DNA of 7,716 bases from contig CAVUCE010000018.1 of the NCBI GenBank assembly GCA_963739985.1, positions 1-7,716 of the forward strand, in the 5' to 3' direction. The DNA is from CAVUCE01 sp963739985 (lineage in GTDB: Bacteria > Bacteroidota > Ignavibacteria > Ignavibacteriales > Ignavibacteriaceae). The notes below the pieces were generated by a model, which saw only the letters and a program-made list of their open reading frames with translations, searched no databases and had not been told where the DNA came from. The position numbers were made by a program, and so were the translations under genes. Positions 1 to 6,204 of this stretch are shown here, piece after piece; the first letter of the stretch is position 1; each line of letters opens with the position of its first letter.

Positions 1-69
1 TTATAATGCTTAAGTTGGAAAGTTACTTTTGAAGAAATAAATTAAGAATAACAAACTTCAGGAGTAAAA

Positions 70-375
70 ATGAAAACAGAAAAAAGAAAGTTCACAGCCG
101 AATTTAAAGTACAAGTACTTAGAGAGCATCTGGAGAACCAAGTACCGGTAGGAAAGCTATGCGAACAACATAATATCCATCCCAATTTGTTTTATCTTTG
201 GAAGAAGGAGTTATTTACCGGCGCCCTCGATACATTTTCAAAGAAGCAAAGCAGTAAATCAGATGAAGTAAAGTTTAGCCGTCTGGAAGAGAAACTTAAG
301 GATAAAGATTCCTTGATCAGTGAAATAGTTGAAGACAATCTCAGATTAAAAAAAAAGCTGAGTGGGGAGTATTGA
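70..375 (+). CDS. IS3-family transposase OrfA (HTH DNA-binding subunit)
   Basis: OrfA of IS3 elements binds the element's terminal repeats and, fused to OrfB by ribosomal frameshifting, supplies the N-terminal DNA-binding part of the transposase. The 101-residue length is normal. Residues 5-25 (KRKFTAEFKVQVLREH and on) are the classic HTH_Tnp_1 opening, and residues 26-48 form the helix-turn-helix ending in the FYLWKKEL motif. Residues 66-97 are highly charged with spaced leucines (L72, L76, L82, L91, L93), fitting the leucine-zipper coiled coil used for multimerisation. The ATG at 70 follows a clear AGGAG at 60-64 with a 5-nt spacer. The stop TGA at 373-375 overlaps the TTG start of orfB. 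A slippery heptamer lies at codons 95-96. Confidence 0.9.
   Translation: MKTEKRKFTAEFKVQVLREHLENQVPVGKLCEQHNIHPNLFYLWKKELFTGALDTFSKKQSSKSDEVKFSRLEEKLKDKDSLISEIVEDNLRLKKKLSGEY
351..357 (+). promoter_or_regulatory. -1 programmed ribosomal frameshift site (A_AAA_AAG)
   Basis: A run of nine A residues (348-356) followed by G places the canonical slippery heptamer in the correct phase: the zero-frame codons are AAA (352-354) and AAG (355-357). The -1 frame is open from just after a TGA at 330-332 straight into orfB, so slippage here yields an OrfAB fusion of about 431 residues (96 from OrfA and 335 from the orfB frame). This motif is the established frameshift signal of many IS3 elements. I saw no convincing upstream Shine-Dalgarno or downstream stem-loop stimulator. 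Confidence 0.8.
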
Positions 376-1364
376 GTAAAATGTGGATTGAACCAGAGAT
401 ACGAGATTCGGTAGTTGAGAGCATAAGTAACCTTTCATTAAGAAGCGGCATCCCGGTAAAGAAATTATTGTCATACATTGGGCTTTGCAGAGTAAAATAT
501 TACAAATGGGTAAAGAGAACCGGTATGGCAAACCGTCATAACGGAAAGATACCAAAGACTCATTGGCTGACCCCGGATGAGATAAAGGCAATAGAAGAAT
601 TTGCTAGAGGACATTACGCTGAAAGTGATTATTATCTTAGAGACGGTTACCGGAGAGTTGCCTATAAAATGCTGGACTTAAATATAGCGGCAGTGCATCC
701 ATCCAGTGTTTATCGTATTCTAAAGAGAGCTGGTCTATTAAACAAATGGAATACTAATAAGACAAGCTTAAAGGGAACGGGATTTAAGCAGCCGGATGGC
801 CCTCATAAACACTGGCATACGGATATAAAGTATCTGAACTTTAACGGCAGCTTTTTGTTTTTGATCTCAGTGCTTGACGGCTACTCCCGTTACGTACTTC
901 ATCATGAAGTAAGGCATAATATGAATGAATATGATATTGAACTGACTATACAAAAAGCAAAAGATAAATACCCCTTAGCCAAGCCAAGAGTTATAACAGA
1001 TAACGGTGCTCAATTTATCTCAAAAGAATTTAAGCTCTTTATAAAAGGGGCTGAGTTTTCTCATGTTAGAACATCAATCAATTATCCGCAGTCTAACGGC
1101 AAAATTGAGCGATATCATAGGTCTATTAGTGAAGAATGTTTAAGGGTAAAATCACCGGTTAACTTTGATGATTATAAGACATATATCGAGGATTATATAA
1201 ACTTCTATAATACAAAAAGGCTTCATGCTTCACTTCAGTATCTTACACCGGAAGATTATCTTCTGGGAAGAAAAAAAGAAAAATTAGTTCAGAGAGAATT
1301 AAAATTAGAAAAGGCAGAAATAAAAAGGGCAGATTATTGGAAATCTATAAATCTAGCAGCTTAA
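372..1364 (+). CDS. IS3-family transposase OrfB (DDE catalytic subunit)
   Basis: OrfB is the RNase H-fold integrase-like catalytic part of the transposase. Residues 67-128 hold the HTH_21-like region (HYAESDYYLRDGYRR, then SSVYRILKRAGLL). The rve core begins at HWHTD. The catalytic residues are D151 (HWHTDIKY), D210 (VITDNGAQF) and E246 (NGKIERYHR), giving exactly 35 residues between D210 and E246, the IS3 signature. The usual C-terminal block (FYNTKRLHASLQYLTPEDYL) follows at 278-297. The TTG at 372-374 overlaps the orfA stop; the in-frame ATG at 381 is an alternative start, and GGGGAG at 364-369 is better spaced for it. The frame is open back to 333, so fusion by frameshift is the likely main route. 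One oddity is that the basic residue usually seven positions after the catalytic E is S253. Confidence 0.9.
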   Translation: MSKMWIEPEIRDSVVESISNLSLRSGIPVKKLLSYIGLCRVKYYKWVKRTGMANRHNGKIPKTHWLTPDEIKAIEEFARGHYAESDYYLRDGYRRVAYKMLDLNIAAVHPSSVYRILKRAGLLNKWNTNKTSLKGTGFKQPDGPHKHWHTDIKYLNFNGSFLFLISVLDGYSRYVLHHEVRHNMNEYDIELTIQKAKDKYPLAKPRVITDNGAQFISKEFKLFIKGAEFSHVRTSINYPQSNGKIERYHRSISEECLRVKSPVNFDDYKTYIEDYINFYNTKRLHASLQYLTPEDYLLGRKKEKLVQRELKLEKAEIKRADYWKSINLAA

Positions 1365-1383
1365 TAGGAAGATTACTTTTTAT

Positions 1384-1806
1384 CTAAATATTTTTTATCA
1401 AATGTAACTTTTCCCTTGAAGCATTACAATTAGATATAATATAATTTTTTATCGGCAATGCAACATACTGATAAAAATATTTCCAGGCATGCTGAGTTAC
1501 AAACCAACTATTTCCGCTGTTACCAATTACATCCTGAATTATGTTTCCCCCATCGGCAATAATAACCTGATGAGTTGTTCCATCTACATTAATATCATGT
1601 GGGATTAGAGCATCCAATTCACAAATGTTTATTGCTGGAATGCCACGAACACTTTGGTAGTAATTTTTAACATCAACGGATGTTTGGTCCGACGAATTAA
1701 AAACTACAAGAACATTCTCGGGTCCTGCAATATTTGCATTCGTTTGCGCTACTGCTAAATTAAAGTAGAGAAAAAAGAAGGAACAGTAAACAATGAAAGT
1801 TTTCAT
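1384..1806 (-). pseudogene. TIGR03790-like secreted protein, 3' part cut off by the IS3 element
   Basis: The 140 surviving residues begin with a clear signal peptide (hydrophobic residues 4-18, AVA-Q cleavage near residue 20). A region follows that resembles the start of the uncharacterised TIGR03790 family: ENVLVVFNSSDQTSVDVKNYY (read from residue 30), then RGIPAINICELD (55-66), then a segment ending in ALPIKNYI. Family members normally continue well past this point, but here the frame ends in TAG at 1386-1384, exactly at the right edge of the IS3 element. The start is supported by AGGGG (complement of 1814-1818) 7 nt before the ATG. It lies 13 bp downstream of the propeller-protein gene and is probably cotranscribed with it. 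Function is unknown. The missing 3' half should lie left of position 1 if the IS simply inserted. Family recognition is from memory of the motif style. Confidence 0.6.
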
Positions 1807-1819
1807 ATATGATCCCCTA

Positions 1820-4435
1820 TTATTTGATGATAATTAGCTTTTTAACTGCCGTATAATATTCGTTTGTTGTCATACGATAGAAATAAACTCCTGAAGTTAA
1901 ATTACCTGAATTGAATGGAATTGAATAATAACCAGCTTCAAAGTTTTTGTTTAACAGAACGCTTATTTCCCGTCCTGTTATATCATATAAAATAATTTTT
2001 ACATCTGCCCTTTTAGGTATTTCAAAAGTAATATTTGTGATGGGATTAAAAGGGTTTGGATAGTTTTGATTCAATTTAAAATTAGCTGGTATTTTTTTAT
2101 TATTTTCAACAGCATCTATACTGCTTCCTTTGCCTTGGACAAAAGTTGTATCAGGTGAACTTAAAGCATTATTGGTCATTACTATTAAACCTGATTGAAA
2201 AGAAGTATCTGTAGGAGTAAATAAAACCTTTAAATATGCCTGCTCTGATTTTGTAAGAGTTAGTTTACTCGGGTAAAATGCAAAATGCTGATTAAAAGAT
2301 ATAATCTCCGAAATCTGTAATGTACTTGATCCTGTATTTGAAATCAGAATACTGTCTTCTTCTGTTGTCCCAATTTTAACAGTTCCAAAATTAATCGTGG
2401 TATCTGAAATGTTTAGTACTGGTAATGAGACATAACTTGTGTCCTCATATCTTAATACTAGTCCTAAATTTCCAACAAAATATCCCAGGTTATCGGTTTG
2501 TGCACTAAAACTTACTAAGCCTCCAGGTACATCTTCTGTAATCTCTAACCAATTTTTGCCATAATCATTAGTTACGTAGTATCTTGAAAAACCAAGGATT
2601 AACCAGTGAACTGAATCGGGGAAATGGTAGAATTTTCGAGCGCCTATAACTTCAGGAACATGAATCCAATTGACCCCGCCATCAATTGTTTTAAATAGCG
2701 AATTACTTATAGAAGAATATTTTGCAATCCATCCTGTATCTTTATTTGTAAAATATACATCATCTGAATTCCAAATATCCGTGTTTGTTTGTAGAGTCCA
2801 GTTATTCCCTCCATCAGTTGTTTTATAAGGCCTAGCTCCAGATGTCCAACCATTTAAAGAATCTGCAAAATAAATTCCAGAAAAATTATTACTTAGTGGT
2901 ACAGTAAACAGCTCATACCAATCCTCACCTATATCTGTAGTTTTATAAATTACATTACTATGTATTGCCCAACCTATTTTGTTATTTATAAAAAATATTT
3001 TACCGGCTCCGCTTTCACCTCCGTTCGGAACATACCAGTTTAATCCACCGTCAGTTGTCTTATAAATTTTGTCACTTCCTATAAATCCGGTTAGGCTGTC
3101 TATAAATAATAAATCAACTCCGTTTGGTGCTCCAGAGTCTTTTACCCAGTTTATTCCTCCATCAGTTGTTTCGTACAAACCGTAGGATTTAGTGAATGGT
3201 GGAGCATATGAGTAACTGCTAATTGCAAAACCTTTCTGATCATTTATAAAAAATACATCAGAAAAGTTGTCGTTCATAATTAGCCTTTTCCAATTTTCAT
3301 AGCCATTTTCTGTTTTATTTATCTTTAATCCTGGTCCAACACTATAGCCTATTTTGTTATTTAATAACTTTAATTCGTAACTATCGCTTAATCCTGCCAT
3401 ATGTGTCCATTCTTTTCCCCGGTTTGTTGTTTTTCTTACATCTACATTATTCATTACCAGGTAACCGATATCTGGATTTATATATTTAATACAATTAACT
3501 GCTTCTGTAGTTAATGTGTCTCCATTCGTCCATGTATTTCCTCCATCGTCACTATATATATTTTTAGCAGAATAATTTGTTCCTCCATAACCTGCCGCAG
3601 CAATATGCATACTATCTATAACATCAACACAGTATAATGATTTCTCATCCCCGGCTTGTATTATCTCCCAGTTATTTCCACCATCGGTTGTTTTTAATAC
3701 ATTTCCATCTGCTGCTATAAAGCCATAATTTTCATTCAGAAAATCAATCCACCAAAGATTCCCGGTATAACCGGCTGTATTTACCCTCACCCAACTCCTT
3801 CCATCATTTGTAGTTTTTAAAAGCGCAGTCGCTCCGCATGCCCATCCTAATGTATCGTTTACCAGGTCCAAACCCCATAAATCGAAAAGACTATCAACTC
3901 CAGTTTCTACTTGTTCAAATGTTTCTCCACTATCAGTTGAACGAAGTATAAGTCCGTTATATCCACTGGCTATTACAGTTTTGCCATTATAACTTCTTAC
4001 CCTCAGTATTGGTTTTGTTGTGTTGGTTGGAATTACATTCCAGCTTTTTCCGCCATCAGTTGTTTTTATTATTGCGCCTAAATCCCCACATGCCCAGCCG
4101 GTATCTTTGTTCACAAAATCAATTCCTACATAATCCACTCTCGGCACTTTAGGATTTAATTCTGTCCATGTTCCTGTTATAGATGTCATTTTTGAAAGTT
4201 TATTTAAAGCTTTCACTCCGGTATAATGTAAAGGGAATACTTTTTCCTTTTCTTCTAATAAATTTTTACCGGCATATTTCTTTTCGTAGCTTTGGTAATT
4301 ATTGTTTAACTCCACACCTCGCCGGTACTGTGTGGGTTTTACTCTGGCTGTATCTGTATTTGTTCTTTGTGAAAAGCAAAAGGAATTATTTATTACAAAT
4401 AATGCTAAAAGAATTGATAGACTTAACCGTTCCAT
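1820..4435 (-). CDS. Secreted YCF48/BNR-like beta-propeller protein with T9SS type A sorting domain
   Basis: This is an exported protein of 871 residues. Residues 1-22 are a signal peptide (no lipobox around C20). From about 90 to 665 there is a repeat unit of about 41 residues, each ending in a T-T-D-G-G-x-x-W-like motif. Thirteen copies are visible, starting at residues 125, 166, 208, 249, 295, 336, 375, 423, 460, 499, 539, 583 and 622; a fourteenth blade (about 640-664) lacks the motif. This is the YCF48 (photosystem II assembly factor-like) or BNR/sortilin propeller pattern, and 14 blades would suit two seven-bladed propellers. Residues 672-770 look like a choice-of-anchor D or ASH-type Ig domain (INFGTVKIGTTEEDSILISN). 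Residues 786-871 are the T9SS sorting domain (LNQNYPNPFNP, then ILYDITGREI, then LTSGVYFYRM), normally removed as the protein is placed on the cell surface. GAGGAAAG lies about 5 nt before the ATG. The ligand is unknown; adhesion or a structural role is a guess. Confidence 0.88.
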   Translation of the reverse strand: MERLSLSILLALFVINNSFCFSQRTNTDTARVKPTQYRRGVELNNNYQSYEKKYAGKNLLEEKEKVFPLHYTGVKALNKLSKMTSITGTWTELNPKVPRVDYVGIDFVNKDTGWACGDLGAIIKTTDGGKSWNVIPTNTTKPILRVRSYNGKTVIASGYNGLILRSTDSGETFEQVETGVDSLFDLWGLDLVNDTLGWACGATALLKTTNDGRSWVRVNTAGYTGNLWWIDFLNENYGFIAADGNVLKTTDGGNNWEIIQAGDEKSLYCVDVIDSMHIAAAGYGGTNYSAKNIYSDDGGNTWTNGDTLTTEAVNCIKYINPDIGYLVMNNVDVRKTTNRGKEWTHMAGLSDSYELKLLNNKIGYSVGPGLKINKTENGYENWKRLIMNDNFSDVFFINDQKGFAISSYSYAPPFTKSYGLYETTDGGINWVKDSGAPNGVDLLFIDSLTGFIGSDKIYKTTDGGLNWYVPNGGESGAGKIFFINNKIGWAIHSNVIYKTTDIGEDWYELFTVPLSNNFSGIYFADSLNGWTSGARPYKTTDGGNNWTLQTNTDIWNSDDVYFTNKDTGWIAKYSSISNSLFKTIDGGVNWIHVPEVIGARKFYHFPDSVHWLILGFSRYYVTNDYGKNWLEITEDVPGGLVSFSAQTDNLGYFVGNLGLVLRYEDTSYVSLPVLNISDTTINFGTVKIGTTEEDSILISNTGSSTLQISEIISFNQHFAFYPSKLTLTKSEQAYLKVLFTPTDTSFQSGLIVMTNNALSSPDTTFVQGKGSSIDAVENNKKIPANFKLNQNYPNPFNPITNITFEIPKRADVKIILYDITGREISVLLNKNFEAGYYSIPFNSGNLTSGVYFYRMTTNEYYTAVKKLIIIK

Positions 4436-4935
4436 TTATACTTTCCTCTTAATTATATAATTTCAAACGGATTTTTAATTGAAATATTAAATTTATAATT
4501 CTTAATATTTTAAAGTCTTTGATATGTATAAATGCAATCATTTTACAAAGCTTTTTGGTAATTAAGATGTACTTAAATTATTTATTATAACTTCATCATG
4601 GCAAGTTTTATTTAGTAGTATCCCCTATAATTAAAACCAGTAATAAAATATAAGAATGAAAGTATACAAGTACAACAAAAACAATAAATAAACCACGATG
4701 TACTGTAGCGCCAAATTTTCCTTTTTGTCTGAAATTTATTCTCCTTTTATAAAAATTTGAGTTATCATAAAAGCTATACTTTTTGTGGTATCTGAGATAT
4801 TAATAAACTCCATTTACTTGCTCATCTAAAGTTTGGAAAATATTCGAGCATCAAGGAAGGGAAAAACTATGTGCGCTATATTAATATTCAAGAAGAAAAT
4901 TGTATCAAGTATATCGCGGAATTAGATTTCATAAA
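4436..4935. other. Gene-poor A+T-rich spacer between the propeller protein and PrsW genes
   Basis: This 500-bp stretch holds no ORF with a normal start and convincing length. It contains the ribosome-binding site of the propeller gene (4441-4448, complement), a doubtful small membrane ORF on the minus strand (4631-4735) and an orphan plus-strand open frame without a usual start (4796-4948). I see no tRNA, no terminator-like hairpin with a T-run and no repeat array. A perfect TATAAT on the minus strand at 4457-4452 is too close to the ribosome-binding site to be the promoter of the propeller gene. Confidence 0.6.
4631..4714 (-). CDS. Doubtful 27-residue single-pass membrane peptide
   Basis: Starting at TTG (4714-4712), the minus-strand frame encodes 27 residues that are almost entirely hydrophobic (ALQYIVVYLLFLLYLYTF and on) and end at TAA (4633-4631). 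An AAAAAGGA tract lies just before the TTG. A longer version would start at ATT (4735-4733), giving 34 residues opening SDKKENLALQ, with AAAAGGAG about 5 nt upstream; ATT is a rare start. The neighbouring frame also reads as hydrophobic here, so T-rich composition alone could explain the pattern. I do not recognise a family. Confidence 0.15.
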   Translation of the reverse strand: MALQYIVVYLLFLLYLYTFILIFYYWF

Positions 4936-5889
4936 TTATTTTAGCTGAACATTAGAAAGTAAATTGTGAATGAAAGAGCGGTAATATTCAACATCTCTTT
5001 CATAATAATCACGACTAGAACCTTTTGAATGCTTTAATTCCATTTTTCTGAAAGCCAAAGTTGTAGCAGCGTTAATATATAACTTCCTAATTCTTTCATC
5101 AACCCAGCCGATATGTTTTCTTTTAGGCGAGTTTAGAATTGCTATGTGAGAAGCCGGCAAGATTCCGATTTCCGCTTCTTCCAAAAGTTCCTGGTAAATA
5201 ATTTTTCTTTCGCCTAGAACCGCAAGATAAAAAGTAATAAAAAATACGGCTATTGTAATAATCATAAATAAAAATCCCAGCAGTGCGGTAGATTCAAAAC
5301 TTACGCTGAAGTTCCATGCGAAATGGATAAACATTGCAACGCCTAATCCAATAATAGGGAAGAAGATTCTGTAAGCAATTCCCTTAAATTTTGCATAGCC
5401 GATAAAAGCGCCCAGAGTTGCGGTAGAAACACAATGCATAACCGCGGAAAAAAGAGTTCGTATAATTACTATAGAAATCCATTCGGAAACGGAAGAACTG
5501 TAGGCAATGAAATACAAAAAATTTTCCGTCATCCCGAACCCTAAACCAATCGCGCCGCCGTAAACAATTCCGTCCGTAATATTATCAAATCTTCTGTCCG
5601 CAACAGTTATAAAAAGGAAAAGCCCTTTTGTTATTTCTTCTACAAATGGAGCTACAAAAATTGTTTCAATATGATTTAATTCAGCTTTGTTTGGGACGAA
5701 GAGTGAGACTATTCCCGAAACAATCCAACTTCCGACCATCGCAAAGAAGATTGCGCCGACAGCACCCCAAAGGTAATTTCTTAAAACCAGTCCAAAAGGT
5801 TCACGGTCATATTTATCAAATCGCCAAATTACCAAAAGGTAGATGAACATAGGAACAACTGCGGCAAATAAAGAGGCTAATGTCGGCAT
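4936..5889 (-). CDS. PrsW-family intramembrane metalloprotease (peptidase M82 type)
   Basis: PrsW proteins are polytopic membrane proteases; in Bacillus subtilis the family member starts the cleavage of an anti-sigma factor, but many homologues have no known substrate. The family blocks are present in order: YDREPFG (27-33), APFVEEITKG with the paired glutamates E84-E85, DGIVYGGAIGLGFGMTEN (106-123, E122), the R-x8-H-x4-T segment with R144, H152 and T157, and FIHFAWN with H189 (187-193). About seven or eight hydrophobic segments span residues 4-226. A charged tail of about 90 residues (227-317) with a long amphipathic stretch follows and is probably cytosolic. No anti-sigma or sigma gene is adjacent, so the substrate cannot be inferred. 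The ATG at 5889-5887 has only an A/T-rich leader without a clear Shine-Dalgarno sequence, which is common in this phylum. It appears to be transcribed alone. Confidence 0.88.
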   Translation of the reverse strand: MPTLASLFAAVVPMFIYLLVIWRFDKYDREPFGLVLRNYLWGAVGAIFFAMVGSWIVSGIVSLFVPNKAELNHIETIFVAPFVEEITKGLFLFITVADRRFDNITDGIVYGGAIGLGFGMTENFLYFIAYSSSVSEWISIVIIRTLFSAVMHCVSTATLGAFIGYAKFKGIAYRIFFPIIGLGVAMFIHFAWNFSVSFESTALLGFLFMIITIAVFFITFYLAVLGERKIIYQELLEEAEIGILPASHIAILNSPKRKHIGWVDERIRKLYINAATTLAFRKMELKHSKGSSRDYYERDVEYYRSFIHNLLSNVQLK

Positions 5890-5944
5890 TAATAATTTAT
5901 GGTTTTATAAGGAAAAGAATTTCGTATTCATTTAAAATTAAACC

Positions 5945-5968
5945 CAAATTTTCCATTAGGAAAATTTG
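5945..5968. repeat. Perfect 10-bp hairpin with ATTA loop upstream of the PrsW gene
   Basis: CAAATTTTCC (5945-5954) and GGAAAATTTG (5959-5968) are exact inverted repeats around ATTA. The hairpin lies 56-79 bp upstream of the PrsW start codon, in its promoter or leader. Neither side is followed by a T-run, so it is not a standard intrinsic terminator. It could be an operator or part of a larger folded element. Confidence 0.5.
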
Positions 5969-5977
5969 CCCAACTGG

Positions 5978-6066
5978 CCGACAAGCCAAAATTCATGTTT
6001 CTTAAATTGTTTATCAAAGATAAAGATTTATCAACACACTAATTATTTTCTTACAAGGCTTGTCGG
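5978..6066. repeat. 10-bp perfect inverted repeat pair enclosing a 69-bp spacer
   Basis: CCGACAAGCC at 5978-5987 is the exact reverse complement of GGCTTGTCGG at 6057-6066. The spacer between them carries a further small hairpin, TTTATC-AAA-GATAAA (6010-6024), followed by a third TTTATC at 6027-6032 that could pair with the same GATAAA instead. An outer TTTGCC (5965-5970) and GGCAAA (6117-6122) could extend the pairing. The role is unknown. Confidence 0.5.
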
Positions 6067-6111
6067 GGTTAACCCCGATGTAAAATGTTATGGCATAAAA
6101 TTTTACATCGG
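6064..6111. repeat. 14-bp palindrome overlapping a long 37-nt hairpin
   Basis: CGGGGTTAACCCCG (6064-6077) is a perfect palindrome. Overlapping it, CCGATGTAAAAT (6075-6086) pairs exactly with ATTTTACATCGG (6100-6111). Within the 13-nt loop, TTAT (6088-6091) and ATAA (6095-6098) can add four more pairs after one G-A mismatch, leaving a GGC loop. The two structures share CCG and would compete. The compact, G+C-richer palindromes in an A+T-rich genome look like a REP/MITE-type repeat or a folded RNA. No ORF spans them. Confidence 0.55.
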
Positions 6112-6119
6112 CCTTCGGC

Positions 6120-6146
6120 AAAAAAATCATTTCTAATGATTTTTTT
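6120..6146 (-). terminator. Bidirectional intrinsic terminator after the ABC permease operon
   Basis: AAAAAAATCATT (6120-6131), TCT and AATGATTTTTTT (6135-6146) form a perfect 12-bp stem with a 3-nt loop, flanked by seven A and seven T residues, so a U-run follows the stem in either direction. It lies about 60 bp beyond the permease stop codon on the minus strand, the expected place for that operon's terminator. The stem has only one G-C pair, so efficiency is uncertain. Confidence 0.5.
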
Positions 6147-6204
6147 AGGTTAAATATTGCGATGAAGACTTAAAAATCCAAATAATATTTTTAGCGATTC
6201 AGTT

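Larger units (their letters stand above)
7..1384 (+). mobile_element. IS3-family insertion sequence (boundaries approximate)
   Basis: The element carries the standard IS3 arrangement: a short HTH orfA overlapped by a DDE orfB in the -1 frame, in about 1.38 kb, a normal IS3 length. The ends are inferred. A start at the TG at 7-8 and an end at 1384 leave a 3-bp TAA on both sides (4-6 and 1385-1387), which could be the target duplication. Terminal inverted repeats are weak by eye: a core AAAGT-n-A is found near both ends, so either end could be off by several bases. It sits downstream of, and antisense to, a truncated secreted-protein gene whose stop codon falls exactly at the proposed right junction, so it probably interrupted that gene. 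The family assignment is secure; the subgroup is not determined. Confidence 0.8.

Noticed and set aside
2805..4070. Recurring DNA segments like CCATCAGTTGTTTT (for example near 2811, 3160 and 4053) that could suggest a repeat array
   Set aside because: They encode the K-T-T-D-G-G motifs of the propeller blades, are imperfect and spaced by the protein repeat of about 41 codons. They are not CRISPR or non-coding repeats.
4183..4452. 89-codon plus-strand ORF opposite the propeller gene start
   Set aside because: It lies antisense to the signal-peptide end of a strongly supported gene and its translation shows no recognisable domain. It is a shadow frame.
4452..4457. Perfect TATAAT on the minus strand upstream of the propeller gene
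   Set aside because: It sits only about 4 nt from the ribosome-binding site, so transcription would start inside that site, and no -35-like sequence lies 16-18 bp upstream.
6028..6036. TTATCAACA, one mismatch from a DnaA box
   Set aside because: It is a single imperfect copy in an A+T-rich spacer, with no cluster of boxes and no replication gene nearby.
6111..6119. GCCTTCGGC as a UUCG-capped hairpin
   Set aside because: With the TTCG tetraloop only one pair closes before a C-C mismatch; the alternative three-pair stem has a TTC loop and is too short to support as a separate element.
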